64,000 nucleotides of DNA from Ilyonectria destructans (Eukaryota > Ascomycota > Sordariomycetes > Hypocreales > Nectriaceae). The position numbers and the translations under genes are program-made. How positions within the stretch are numbered: position 1 is the first letter of the stretch; each line of letters begins with the position of its first letter. The DNA is taken from NCBI GenBank assembly GCA_020740775.1, contig JAHEWK010000021.1:124001-188000 (forward strand), given 5' to 3'. Below are positions 9,620 through 21,217 of the stretch, one piece after another. The notes below the pieces were generated by a model. That model made no database searches. It had not been told where the DNA came from and saw only the letters and a program-made list of their open reading frames with translations.

Positions 9620-12009
9620 CTACAAACTTGATATTGAGACTGGATCCCTGCGGCGGTTTTCCAAGAGCTTCGCGAAAGCATTCAGTGATCGATGGATCAA
9701 GTCCACCATTTGCCACACGCTCTCTGACTGATACAAGGTGGCCCATAGACCGACTACTTCCGATGACAGAGCATTCATATGGGGTGACATTCTTTCCAGA
9801 CTCCCCCTATAGTTCGATTCTGCCACCAACTGCACTGCAAAGCTGAGCGTGTGTTCTTCTGCAGCGTCTAAAGGGGGACTTGGGTTGGGTGCGCTGACAG
9901 CCTCGAGCCACTTCGCCAATAGTACTGCACACTCCAATGAACATAGGGCGTGTTGGTTAGACCAATAGATTACTTGCGTTCGTGCAACGTAATGTATGCC
10001 CATCTTTACGGGAATGCTGAGCGAGTGGGCGCAGTGCAGCGCCGCACGCGTGAGTTTGTGACTTCGCTGAGCCGGTGGGCTATCGTTCAACGACTTGGCA
10101 ATCAACTCCGGATCCCAAGTGTTGAGAGAGCGGACGGGACCCAGGTCCATGTTGATGCGGATGTACGCTAGGCGAAGGAGGGCTGTAGAGGTGAATGATA
10201 ACGGTCCATTTGGGCTGAGAGGATCCATCGAGGATTCATCATTGCTCTCCCAGCAGATCGACCAAGCCTTGAGGGCTCTCTCAAACGAGTTCATTCGTTC
10301 CAGCGAGAGCTGCTGGCACTGATGATCAGGTAGCGTGGCGTTTCGTACAAGCCAGATGCGCTGAATGACGGCGTGTATCAATACGAATCCACCGAGGGAG
10401 GAGAAGCCGCCAGAGGAGATGGAATAAGATTCGTCGCCGCCAGGAATGAAGAGTTGTTCGAAGGCGGTCTGAAAGTCCTGCGGCGGAGTGGGACGGTTGG
10501 AAACTTCTCTCCAAAGAGTCTCATTTGCAGCTTTCCATTCGTTTTCGGAGCAAGGAAGATCCGAGTGCAGTTCACCTGAGAGCATCATCGGGGGCATATC
10601 AAAGACGATAGTGTGGATATTGAAGAAGCAGAAGACGACCAACTTGGTGCGTTTAAGCGATTCGTACTTGACCCAGTCCCTCCAGTTATCTGGAGAGGAC
10701 TCTTGGCGATGCTTCAACTCACCCTCGCGAATCAGCGAATCGAGCACGCTGCGGATTGACAGCGCTTCGTATACCGCCGGTTCTTCGTTGAACCACGTGG
10801 CAACCGCCATCAAAAGGAGCAGCGCTTGGATGACCTCGACGAGCTCATAACGATTCCTGCCCCCTGTCTCTCGAACCTGGGCGAGGCCGTTGCGATCGGT
10901 TAGTGCGGTAGTTCGTCTTCGATGTAAACCTTCCAAAGTGATGGCCTTGGCGAGATGAAATAGCTCAACGCCGACCTCCCAGTCACGAGAGTACCGCGCG
11001 CCGACGGCTGCAATTGCTAGTAGCAACTCTACACAGACTGTTTCCAGCTCTAAAGTAGGAACATGAAGGAAGGGGTAGTGCTCGTGAAACACATTAAAGT
11101 AGGCAGCGACAAACCGCGATAGTGCGTACCTTGACGGCAGAACAAAGTCGTTCGGCATGCAACTGGGGAACAGGGAGAGCTGGCCAAGAATGCGTTCCCT
11201 CCCCTGGACCGAGACGAACAGATGACCCTTTGGGCCCTGATACTGGGCTCTAGAAGGCTTTTGAGCATGTTCCCCCCCTGGTTCCAAAGAGGGCAAGCGG
11301 GAGCCGTAGGTGGAGAGGATACACCCAGGGTTTGAGGCTTGAGGGTCCATGCTCAGTCCAGCATGGCGTTCCAGTTGGGGTTCTGGTTGAGGGATGTCAA
11401 AGGTTGGTGAAAGCCCGTCCCCGGGGAAGATAACAGGAAGTGGCTGGAACGTGGGGGAGAAGATGTGGTTTGGGACGGGGACACTGTCCATGAAGGCAGC
11501 GAAATCATGGGTAAAATCCTCGATTGACAGGTCGCGGTTTTGGATGGGAAAATGGTCAGGGTCCATCGGGGCAGAACAGTCTGGCATTTCCACGGCGGAA
11601 CTTGACAGAGATCTGGACTGCAGAGCTTCATTTGTTGGGACGATGCCATCCCCTGCCGTGGACGCAGATGTCGTCGTCGCCCAGTAGCTGGTCGGCGACG
11701 GCGACATCAGCTCTATCTGCGTTGTCTGCACATTGATGGTCTGCTCCTGGTGTGCCAGGCGGTCATGTCGCGTAAGAAGATCCCTACATTGCGCGTCCTT
11801 GGTCAGGCTGCCATGGCTCGTCTGTCTGCCTGTGCTGGGTGGTGCAGGTATAAGAGGACTTACTTCCGTGAGAATGATTTGGTGCATAGCGCACATTTGA
11901 ATGGCTTTTCTTTGGTATGAGATCGCTCGTGCCGCTGAAGATGCTCCAGCCTCGCAAAGTCCCGACAGCATCTATGGCAGCGATGCGTTTTGGTGTTTCT
12001 AGCCATCAT
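9620..12009 (-). CDS. C2H2 zinc-finger transcription factor with fungal-specific regulatory domain
   Basis: A nuclear regulator with two adjacent C2H2 fingers and a C-terminal fungal transcription factor domain. Exon 1 (11864-12009) starts [14 protein letters not shown]. Finger 1 is C-x2-C...H-x3-H, ending [11 protein letters not shown]; finger 2 starts [10 protein letters not shown]. An 80-nt intron (11784-11863, GTAAGT...TAG) splits finger 2, and exon 2 completes it with [12 protein letters not shown]. Exon 2 runs 2.16 kb. A disordered Ser/Pro-rich region is followed by the regulatory domain: [20 protein letters not shown], then [17 protein letters not shown], then [15 protein letters not shown]. 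Total length is about 770 residues. An in-frame codon further upstream (12099) could extend the N-terminus, but the ATG pair at 12009/12006 is favoured. It lies between catabolic genes and may be a local regulator. No target site can be assigned. Confidence 0.9.
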
Positions 12010-13938
12010 GGTGTCGCTGTCTACCACGGCTAGACTCTTGACTCTTGAAGTGTGCGGGGTGGGGATATATTGAGGGGCTGGGCAGAAAATCGACCACAAT
12101 CGTACTTACCTACCTAGTCTACTCCATCGACTTACCCCGGAGATTGGTGCAAACCGATTAGTAATCACCTTTATTCATTGGGTCTAGATGCGCTAACTAG
12201 CGGAAACATTTCTTATTCATCTCTCCGGTACCAGTACCGAGTATTTGTCTTACTTGTCTACTGTTATCATATTCATAAGACAGATAACACGAGAATTCAC
12301 ATGGCGCCTCTGATCCAATTCAGCTTTTATTACGAGCAGAATATTCAGATAAGAAAGCTCGACGGGATCATCTCAATCCAATGGGCGATTTTCGGTGATA
12401 ACAGGGTACAGTGAGGGTGATAAAGTTACCACACATTCCTAGAATTTTACTTAAATTGCTATTTTTCAGCTTTAAATAGATGAATAGGGTTATATAAGAA
12501 GATATAACTTTTAATAAAATGAAATAAAATTTCTTACTAATATTTTATAAATAGAAGATTCTTTTTTTTAAAAAGGTTTTTGGTTAAAGTATGGAAGTAT
12601 TCTCATATTAATTAAAATTTAATAATATATCTACTTATTAAACTAACAATATTATATTCTTAAAATTAAATTTCTTAATATAATTATATATAATGTTACA
12701 TATAAATATTGTAATACTTTATATATATATTTAAAGCTCAACATAAATATACGGTTTAGTTGTAGGTACTTAGGACATGTCATAACGGTTTTGGGCCCCA
12801 CTTGTGCTTCGGCGGCAAACCACCGACCCGCGGCACACCCGACCCGCGGCACACCCGACCGAGGCTTTATCGGGCTCAATGCCAACCCCAAATTGGGGAA
12901 TTACCAGCCCGCCAGTACAGCCAGATCAACGCTACCCGTCAAATTTGCTAGTCTCATAAGCACTACTGGGGTACGGCGCTATTCTTGAAAGTAGGCATGG
13001 GTCGGCCAGCGGTTGGTTCAATCCCGAGGAGAATTTAGAGTCGCAAGATGTAATATGTAGATTCGGCGGGTGTCCGGTGCGGTTCCAGGGGTGTCAACGA
13101 GGGACTGGGTCGCGTGAAACATATACAATAGTTGACCCAATCATTCGTGGAGCCTGTTAATAAGTCTGACGCCTATGTCATGCCTGACGGGAGGATCTCG
13201 CAGAGTCTCGCATGGTGATTTAGGCTTCTAGGCTGTGGAAGATATTGGCTCGTTTCTTTTGTGTCGTAATAATTAACAACGCCATAGCCGACCAACATTA
13301 TCTAACTAGCCTTTAAGAGTACGCTGGGTCTAGCCTATCAACCATTTCTACGTAATAACTCTCATACACGCCCAGGAACGCCCCGAAGAGTGTAATGTGA
13401 GTGAGTTCAGCCCACGGAGGAGCAGCATCTAGGGTAATCTCCCTGTCGCGTTGCGAGGGCCACTTATGACAGCTGTGTAGTACATCCAGGTCCCTAGCTG
13501 GTATAAATCCGGACAGATAGCGTAGTAGCCATCCCGAACTGTGACGATTTCATAAAGCTACCAGGAGCTCGCCTGGAGGTATGTCACATGAGAGACAGAC
13601 TGAAGCCGAACGTTGGGGATAAGAAAGAACTCATCACTCATGTCAGACGTTCAGTGACTACAAATGGATGGCTCGCGCCAAGTTGTGACCTGAGTGGACG
13701 TCAAGCATCGGCGTCGCAAACGCTGTTCCGATGTCAGTGACATTTTCAAGCTACATGGCGTCACCGGCGTCAATGCAAATTCCAACAACTTACAGCTAGT
13801 GTTTTATTCCAGGATAGTAGTATTTAGTCCACTGTTTCTAGGGTCTTTGTCACAAGATGTATTTCCTATGCTTCATACTCCTCAAGACTCAGATATATTG
13901 CGCAGAACTTGACACGCTCGGACGTGACTTATCAGTCC
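12010..13938. other. Long intergenic region with an AT-rich core
   Basis: No gene is supported. The core at about 12430-12775 is extremely AT-rich (TTTAAATAGATG-like sequence, TATATA runs), unlike the flanks. It is best explained as a decayed, RIP-like repeat relic. Immediately after it, 12815-12860 carries a short tandem of CCCGCGGCACAC units. The remaining kilobase up to the alcohol dehydrogenase shows only short open frames. Confidence 0.5.
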
Positions 13939-15054
13939 TCACTTTGTCATATCCACTACCAGTTTCCCGCTGGCACCCTTATGATAGTCTTCAACCAGTT
14001 GATTAAGCTGCTCCAGAGAGTAGGTCTGGATGCTAGCCCGTACCCCCTCCGCCGCCGCAAAGTTAAGCATATCCCGCAGCTGTCGATTCCTGCCTACCAG
14101 GACGCCCACCATCTGGATATGCCGGAAGACGAGGTCGCGCGGCTGGATCAGAAATCCTTCCTTGGGGAAACTGACTGCTACACAAACGCCGTGATTCTTA
14201 ATGAGTTTCATACCGTACTCCATAGCTTGCTGAGCTTCAGGCAGGACGAGGAGCGCATCAACTCCCTTCTCGCCTTCCAGGTCAGGCTCAGGCTCCCCGA
14301 AGACGCTTCTTCGGATATCCTCAGCTTTCTGACTCCTGGCGTCAACGATCGTGACCTTAGAAGAAAGTGGTCCAAGCCCTTTGACAACCTCCTCTAGGAG
14401 CTTCAAGGCCCCATCCACAGCGTCAATAGCAAGGACATTGCAGCCCAGCTTAGCTGCGAACTGGATGCCGAGATGTCCAAGGCCACCTCCTGCTCCGGAA
14501 ATGGCTACAGTAAGCCCGTCGCCGCCACCTTTGTGGAGTCCAACTCGGCCCTGCCCAAGGGCGTTCCAAATAGTCAGACCTGCGCACATCAAGGGGGCCG
14601 TCTCAACAGCCGTCAACCCGGTAGGAATGGGAGCTACCTGCCGAGAATCGACAATGCAGAACTCTTGGAAGCCTCCATCGCGTGAAAGGCCGAGGTTTCC
14701 GGCCTTGGTGCAATACACGCCGTAGCAGCCAGGGTCGCCGTCATTGTTGCGGCACTCGTAACATGATCCGCAGGGGTGGAATGCGCGCCCGGGGACTCCA
14801 ATAGGTGTGCCAACTGCTAAACCCAGGGTCACGGATACTTCGGACCCCATCTGGACAATGACGCCGGCGAATTCATGAGAACCGATTCGAGGGAGATCCT
14901 GCCACATGGCGCCAGAAGCGAAAACGGCGTCTGTATGGCAGTAGGACGCAGCTTGGACCTGGACCAGGATGTCGTGGCCGACTGGTGCAGATGGTCTAGG
15001 CACATCCTTCAGGACATATTCCGTATTGAAAGCCTCAAGAACTTGGGCACGCAT
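13939..15054 (-). CDS. Zinc-dependent alcohol dehydrogenase (MDR superfamily)
   Basis: Oxidises an alcohol to an aldehyde or ketone with NAD(P), or the reverse. It is a single exon of 371 residues, the usual length. The catalytic-zinc ligands are visible: Cys in SYCHTDAVFASG and the His-Glu pair in GSHEFAGVI. The structural-zinc loop is HPCGSCYECRNNDGDPGC plus a following Cys. The Rossmann motif is SGAGGGLGHLGIQFA at about residues 185-199. The fold is that of the ADH I/propanol-preferring group. The start (MRAQVLEAFNTEYVLKDV) is at 15054. It diverges from the cytochrome b5 gene across 454 bp, and the aldehyde dehydrogenase lies beyond that. An alcohol-to-aldehyde-to-acid sequence ahead of CoA ligation is therefore plausible but inferred. 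Confidence 0.93.
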   Translation of the reverse strand: MRAQVLEAFNTEYVLKDVPRPSAPVGHDILVQVQAASYCHTDAVFASGAMWQDLPRIGSHEFAGVIVQMGSEVSVTLGLAVGTPIGVPGRAFHPCGSCYECRNNDGDPGCYGVYCTKAGNLGLSRDGGFQEFCIVDSRQVAPIPTGLTAVETAPLMCAGLTIWNALGQGRVGLHKGGGDGLTVAISGAGGGLGHLGIQFAAKLGCNVLAIDAVDGALKLLEEVVKGLGPLSSKVTIVDARSQKAEDIRRSVFGEPEPDLEGEKGVDALLVLPEAQQAMEYGMKLIKNHGVCVAVSFPKEGFLIQPRDLVFRHIQMVGVLVGRNRQLRDMLNFAAAEGVRASIQTYSLEQLNQLVEDYHKGASGKLVVDMTK

Positions 15055-15508
15055 TGTGAAATTTCGTTCAGAACTATTTGGTATAGTTTGGTGAGTGGCT
15101 AATGTGTTGTGTTTGTGAAGTGAGTTGAATGGTGATGTGTTGAGGAAGTCGGCGTCTCTAATCCATGTATATTTATATGCTGCTGGCCATGGAGCGCCAC
15201 GCGCGAACCTCCGGTGTTGTTGCCCTTATCCGATTACCAAGGGACTTGTTGGAGAAGATTTGAACCCCCCAAACCCGACGGACTTTCCACTCTGCCGTGG
15301 CGTCCCCTCAACTCCGGGCCGGGGCCAGTTGGAGAAGTGGAGAACGGTCCGAGAGACGGGGAGCGCAGGTACGTACAGTAGGGTTGGATGGAAGATTGGA
15401 CGACCTTGGACCGTGCCGACTTTAAATGAGAAACGAGCTCCTGTGTCTCACGGTGAAGTATAAGCCATTTTTGTACATGAGACAACTGAATCTTCGGAGA
15501 TTGATGCA
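15055..15508. promoter_or_regulatory. Divergent promoter region of alcohol dehydrogenase and cytochrome b5
   Basis: This 454-bp region separates two divergent start codons (15054 minus, 15509 plus). No open frame here is convincing. The arrangement suggests shared control; no specific operator is recognised. Confidence 0.4.
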
Positions 15509-16058
15509 ATGAAGCAAGAATACACGTGGGGCGAGATCATGAAGCACTCGCGGCCAACTGATCTCCATCTAGTCGTTGAGGGCAAAGTATACGATGTCAC
15601 CAAATTTCAGCATGAGCATCCGTACGTTCGAGCAGCGCATCATTGCCAACACCTTCCACTCCGAGGGCACTTCTTCCATTCTGACATCCACAGGGGCGGA
15701 GAAGACTTTCTCCTGGACCAAGGCGGCACTGATGTTACCGAATTGTTCAAGGATGCCGGCCACAGCGATGAGGCCAACGCGATCCTCGCAACCTTGGAGA
15801 TCGGAACCGTAAAGACCGAGGTTTGTTGTCTTGGAGATCATCCGCGTACACCCGGTGCTTGCTGACACGTTCTAATTACAGGACCAAAAAGGCGCCAATG
15901 TAGCTCCAGAACGCTTGCCAACCAACGTCCGGCCAGTGGAGCAAACAAATAGAGGAGATGGAGCTTTGGGATCCAGCTCATTGGTTGCCATAGTGGTGTT
16001 GGTTTGTGCTATCTGGTTTTGGCTTTCCCCCAATTTGGGGTTGATGACCCACGGCTGA
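15509..16058 (+). CDS. Tail-anchored cytochrome b5
   Basis: A haem electron carrier that normally supplies electrons to P450s and desaturases at the ER membrane. Its three exons (15509-15621, 15694-15820, 15882-16058) encode 138 residues. The haem-binding domain starts YTWGEIMKHSRPTDLHLVV. The 72-nt first intron falls within the haem motif; splicing yields FQHEHPGGEDFLLDQGGTDV, with the first axial His. The second axial His is in FKDAGHSDEA. The linker is followed by a hydrophobic tail (LVAIVVLVCAIWFWL) and a short polar end, typical of a C-terminal ER anchor. It diverges from the alcohol dehydrogenase. Two P450 genes in the window (22.8 kb and 41.8 kb) are possible partners; the pairing is inferred. 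Confidence 0.92.
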
Positions 16059-16163
16059 TGAAGAGGATGGGAGCCCCGGGTAATAAGGCGTAGGCATCAA
16101 ACTCAAACTTCTATTTCTATCAATACCTGGTTGCTATTTGTGTTCTTTCTAGCGCCAGCGACC

Positions 16164-17814
16164 CTAACAATGTGGTGCCTGTAGATTGCCAATCGTGATA
16201 GCCTTGATATTCTGATACTCAGCAAGGCCGTACTTGCTTCCCTCCCTTCCCATCCCACTCTCTTTGACACCCCCAAATGGACTCTCAGCTGCGCTGATCA
16301 AGCCAGTATTGACGCCCAGCATACCACATTCTAGGCGCCTAGCAACCCTAAACACGCGCCCAATGTCTTTGCTCATAAGATACGCCGCAAGTCCATATTC
16401 AGTGGCATTTGACATGTTTACTGCCTCGTCTTCCGTCTTGAAGGCAAAGATGGCAGCCAAAGGGCCAAAGGTCTCATCGCGGGCCACGTCCATCTGGGTG
16501 GTTGCGTTGGTAATGACTGTGGGTTCGTAAAAGAATCCACTGAGTCCTTCAGGTCTTTTCCCTCCCGTACGTAAGATGGCACCTTTTCGAATAGCGTCAC
16601 GAACATGTCCGTCGATCTTTTGTACGGCGGCAGAATTGACCAAAGGTCCTTGTGTGACTCCCTCGTCAATACCTCGGCCGAGTTTTAAAGTCTGCAATCG
16701 CTTGACAAGTCGTTTCGTGAAATCATCTACGACCTTCTCATGCACTAGCAGTCGATTTGCACACTGAAAATGCCACCAGAAGTTAGCGTTTCGGTATCAT
16801 GGCCAGCCACAGATTCTTGATATCTTAACCAGGAGGTTCGGTTGGGAATCTTACCACGCATGTTTGCCCAGAGCATCGAAATTTGCACACCATGGCCGCC
16901 TCGACTGCTTGATCGAGGTCGGCGTCATCAAACACAATGAAAGGAGCGTTTCCTCCCAATTCCATGCTGACTCGTTTCATAGTACCAGCCGCGGCACTTG
17001 TCAACATTTTGCCAACATCAGTCGAGCCTGTGAAGCTCAACTTCTTTACCTTAGGGTTTGTAGCTAGCTCCATTGATGCAGCGCGGTCCTTTGTCGGCAC
17101 CACATGGATGCAGCTTGTAGGAACTCCAGCGTCTAAGGCAAGTTTTGCAAGAGCAAGCGCACTGAACGGCGTCTCACTGGGCGGCTTGATGACGACAGAA
17201 CATCCTGCTGCTAAGGCAGGAGCAACTTTGCGGGTAATCATGGCTGCTGGGAAATTCCACGGCGTTATAATTCCACAAACTCCGACAGGTTCCTTATACG
17301 TGAGGACTGTTGCGTTAGAGTACGATGACGGAATGGTGTCACCGTAGGAGCGCGTTGCCTCCTCAGCAAACCAAGAGATGAAGGATGCCGCGTAGACGAC
17401 CTCCCCTTTGGCTTCGGCGTAAGTTTTGCCATTCTCCAAGGACAGGATCGTGGCCACTAATCAAGTCAGTACTTCTCCTATTTGAGTGTTCTCCCCAGCT
17501 TGCGATCGTCTCTTGGGGCATTTCATACAGTCCTGAACATTGGCAATAACCAAATCAAACCATGTCCGTAGAATGGCACCACGCTGCGCCGCCGTCGTCT
17601 CCTCGTAGAATCTCTTAGTCCCGGCTTCAGCACTTTCAATCGCATCGACAAAGTCCTGACGACCAAGATTGGCGCAATCACGAAAAACTGCACCGGATGA
17701 CGGCTCGTAAACAGGGAATGTCTTTCCCTCCGTTGCTAGCCACTCTCCTGATATCAGGCCGGTGGTAACCAGGAGAGATGGATCCTGAAGCTTTGGGAGA
17801 GTGATGTATGCCAT
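16164..17814 (-). CDS. NAD(P)-dependent aldehyde dehydrogenase (succinate-semialdehyde dehydrogenase-like)
   Basis: Oxidises an aldehyde to the carboxylic acid. Exons are 17529-17814, 16855-17456 and 16164-16763, separated by introns of 72 and 91 nt (GTATGA...TTAG and GTAAGA...CAG), giving 495 residues. The ATG at 17814 is chosen because the codon before it is GTG. Family landmarks: the oxyanion Asn in IITPWNFPAAMITRKVAPAL, the GSTDVGK cofactor loop, the general-base Glu in VSMELGGNAPFIVF, and the nucleophilic Cys in RCSGQTCV. The last landmark is followed after the intron by CANRLLVHEKV. Late motifs DETFGPLAAIF and PFGGVKESGMGREG place it near the succinate-semialdehyde/aryl-aldehyde dehydrogenases. 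It is adjacent to alcohol dehydrogenase and cytochrome b5, and probably makes the acid used by the acyl-CoA ligase (inference). Confidence 0.94.
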
Positions 17815-18468
17815 CACGAACTGAGGTTTTTGTGTGTAAATAAACTGAGGTTTTCAGACCAGAAGTTTGAAGTTGTGGGATCTTTTCCAGGGATCTAGAT
17901 GTGGAAGGTTCTTATCTCTGGTGTTATCAGCAGCGCTCTTCGGATGATGGCTCCGCCTCTATTGACTCCAATTTTATGCTCTCGTACCCCGAATCCATTG
18001 CCACTGCAGGGGACCACAATCCCGGAATTGGAGACCGAGTTTTGCATATTCAGCCTCAACGACAGGAAGGTCACGTAGACTATGGTATACCCCAATTTTG
18101 TAAAGAGAGAAAGAAAAAGAGGGGAAAAAGAAAATGCCCCTAGTGAGCTAATTGACGAAGGTTGAAACTGACACTAGGCTTTATCTACACTGCAGCTTGT
18201 CGGCATTCGCTGCTCTATACGTAGCAAAGGCTGCGAGTTTCAGCTATGCATAACGCCTAGTTCAAGGGAACAGCAGAGATGGTTACACTATTGAAAGAGC
18301 ACAGCGATAAATTTTGTAATAGTATCACGGCGGTCGACAGCAGCCGTGGAGGGCTTGTTCCTCCCCTTTCCGATCAGAATTGACCTCTAACGGGGATAGA
18401 AAAACAAACAGAATCTGGTGTTATTTGATGAGAACTTCCTAATTTCAACAGCCTAATCTAGCGTTAAA
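17815..18468. other. Intergenic region, nothing recognised
   Basis: The upstream region of the aldehyde dehydrogenase and the 3' flank of the carboxymuconolactone-decarboxylase-family gene. A purine-rich tract (about 18105-18140) is present. No gene or repeat is recognised. Confidence 0.4.
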
Positions 18469-19061
18469 TCATTCTAGCAGTGGTGACACCGTAGCCATTT
18501 CTCTCTTGTGCTCGCCATTGGCAACCATTTCGTCAATAACCCTAGTGGCTGTCTTCGTTGCTTCAATGCCGGCCGGGACACCGCAATAAATCGACGTCTG
18601 TAGCAGTGCCTCGCGGATTTCCAGCTCGGTTAGGCCATTGTTGATGGCGCCACGGATGTGGATGGCTAATTCAGGCCAGCTCTTGAGTGCGACCAACATG
18701 CCGATATCTAATAGGACATCAATTAACATTAACTCCGTAATTCCGAGAGCACTTCTCGGGAATACTTCATAGCACGGACTTAAGAGGCTGCGTTGTTTAA
18801 AACTCAGGCCTGGTCTAGACCAGATATTACCCCAACACCATCTAACATACGGTGGTCAGACTTGTTAACTGTCAAACTGGATCGAGGTCCTTCTGGTACG
18901 ACTCACTCGGTCACCAACTGTTGATTGGGGTAAGCAAACTCAGTTGATCCGTTACGGAGGGCGAGGTCAACATAAGCACCCCCGACAACCTTGCGACGGT
19001 TTTTGAGGCCGTCCTCGAACAGATTCGTTTCATGGCTAGTTTCTTTTGGCTGCGAGGACAT
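18469..19061 (-). CDS. Carboxymuconolactone decarboxylase family protein
   Basis: A small AhpD-like/CMD fold protein. Family members include 4-carboxymuconolactone decarboxylase of aromatic catabolism and peroxiredoxin-like proteins. Splicing three exons (18907-19061, 18780-18841, 18469-18707; introns 65 and 72 nt) gives a continuous 151-residue frame. It starts MSSQPKETSHETNLF and carries KNRRKVVGGAYVDLAL, the family tryptophan motif WCWGNIWSRPGL, RSLLNIGMLVAL, and the conserved ELAIHIRGAINNGLT and YCGVPAGIEA. The internal exon is only 62 nt and would be missed by simple gene calling. Family members often have this 120-150 residue length. No ring-cleaving dioxygenase is visible in the window, so a true beta-ketoadipate step cannot be concluded; a related decarboxylase or isomerase role is possible. 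Confidence 0.9.
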
Positions 19062-20136
19062 CTTTGCTGGTAATGAGAGCGTGTTTCAACTGAAATACGA
19101 TGATGTAACTGAAGAGTACGGAGTAAGACAGAAAAAAGCCTGGTTCAACGTGCCATCAACGCTTAAAGTGTGATGAAGTAATGTCTGTTATCCGAGCGGC
19201 CTCCCAAAGAAAAGTATTAATTTGGCTGGCGCTACTAATGACTCCAAATTGGAGAGGTTGATCTTCCCCAATACTGCAGAACCATGACGCCCCCACATTT
19301 GCACATTATCAGATTGTGACCTACATTGCTCACTACCCTGTACTTCTAGATATCTAGACTACAAAGCAACTCCTTGACATGTTTGCTGTCTACTCAGGGT
19401 GGTCAAATCGTCACTACTAGTTAAACTTTATAAGTATACGTATTATAATATAATAACTCTAGGAGGGTTTATGTAGGCTTATCCGATGTCTCCAATTTTC
19501 TTACAGAGCTCTCATCAATCTCCATGCCTCCAAATTGGAGAAAATGGCATCGGCCAACGTCACCCAGTCACAATCTAAGAAAAATCGGTTGAGTATCCTG
19601 CGATTTGTTGTAGATTACGGACGTACTTTTCAAGTGTTGTAACGGTTGTGTCAAGCGCCACGCTGACTACTATACAAGCCCCAAAGATAAGATCGAGACA
19701 CCTTTGCTAGAGATATGTTGGATGCGATACGGTCAATTCGATCAGGCTGATAGGGATCAATACGATGTGGAGCCCAAAGATGGTGATTGTCTTAATCCAG
19801 GATGCCTCCGACCCCCTCTTTTCTCGAGAGGGGTTTTCTAGTCATCTGACTAAGGCTAGGATATCTGTGTATCTCTTCGAGAACGATAAACTCTAAAATC
19901 CTTGAAGGGTGTAAGTCCATATTCCATCGGCAGCTGAGTATGAAAAGTGGGAACACTGCTCCTCTTTCCCCTTGAGGGCTTCCTTAATTCTACCCGAGTC
20001 TATTGCAGCCATCAAAAATCCAATTGGGCGCTTCACACAATGAGGTAAAATCCCCCCTATTGCTCTCGCATCTGAACCAAAGGAACTTATCCTAGCTAGT
20101 TTATCAACCTCCTTGGGCATAAATGCATTGTCAATA
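19062..20136. other. Intergenic region, nothing recognised
   Basis: Just over 1 kb without a supported gene. The palindromic word CTCCAAATTGGAG occurs twice (about 19231 and 19530). A short AT-rich patch lies at 19425-19455. Confidence 0.35.
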
Positions 20137-20883
20137 ATGCAGCTGACGGATCAAACAACCTGCTCTTGTCATTTCGGCTCAAGCAGCGCACAATGTGCTG
20201 GACCTTTGAATGAAAGGAGCAGCAATGCCGATAACCCCCGAAATCGCTTCATCATTTTCCCAGATACTGCAGTCAGGCAAGTCATCACACAGCGCATGAA
20301 CATATTGCGGTGGCTGCGATCGCTTAACCCAGCCAACCCCGGGAATAAACCTTGGGGAGTGATGCCCACGACGCTGACGGAAGAGACGGTCCAAGAAGCA
20401 GACGGGGTTCTGAGCCAACTATTGCTTGAGCTGCGTGAACGCTTTGTTCTACATTATTACACCCTCGTTTGCGACCAGACCGAGCAGCATGCCAGACAAG
20501 AGCAGTACTGTCAAATATGCGTCTTTTTTCGATGTGCTAGATGGATGCCTTTTTATTGCCTGGAGAGACGGACAAGTTGTAACAACTGGCATGAGCCTGT
20601 GGATAGGCTGCCCTGGTGGGCACCGCAGTGCGGTTCTGATTTGTCTGTCGGGGATCTGTACGGCGATTTGCGAAAGGTTTTTCTGTTCCACCTTGGTCAG
20701 CGATGCTCAAACCTTGTGAGGGTTTTACTACACGCCTCATACCTTCGGATATTTCTTAATGCATTGGGAGATGCTGAGGGTGGCGACGCTTGGTGTCATG
20801 GTCTAGCAGACGATTGTCTAAATTTGGCGGTCCAAGGGGCCGGTCTTCTGCACTCCTTACTGTCAGACGAAACAGGTCAGTAG
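20137..20883 (+). other. Unrecognised open frame, doubtful gene
   Basis: An open frame of about 248 codons from the ATG at 20137 (MQLTDQTTCSCHFG). It is Cys/Leu/Trp-rich with no motif I recognise, and overlapping open frames exist on the other strand. No clear intron borders, signal peptide or family signature are visible. The opposite strand also shows regulator-like fragments, such as LSISQCIKKYPK near 20740-20780. A decayed minus-strand regulator is therefore an alternative. I would not treat it as a real gene without expression or homology evidence. Confidence 0.2.
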
Positions 20884-21217
20884 GTCTTCGCGCGAAAATC
20901 ACGAACTTGGAATCCAAGTTTGAAAATAGAGAGCCACATGACAAGAGAGAAATATAATAAACCGCGAGCTGAGGCATGAAGAAGCCGCCGATTCCTATTG
21001 CGATGCGGTTGTGAAGCTTATTGGAAATGGTGATCGTTATACGTGGCAATAGGCATGATGCCTCAAATTGCATGATAATTATCGTGTTTTTCCTATTGGG
21101 TCGCTTTAATCTACTTTCGAGTACTGAGAAAGCGAGCATATCACCATAAAAACCACGATACACTGTAAGTGTCGAGTGGCTTTTGATTATGTACCAAATA
21201 ACCTTATCTAAGCTTTA

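Noticed and set aside
13000..13030. A tRNA-like GGTTCAATCCC stretch
   Set aside because: No matching acceptor, D-arm or anticodon arm could be found around it.
20137..20883. A 248-codon open frame that might be a secreted or regulatory protein
   Set aside because: No motif or plausible exon structure, and overlapping open frames on the other strand. Listed only as a doubtful frame.
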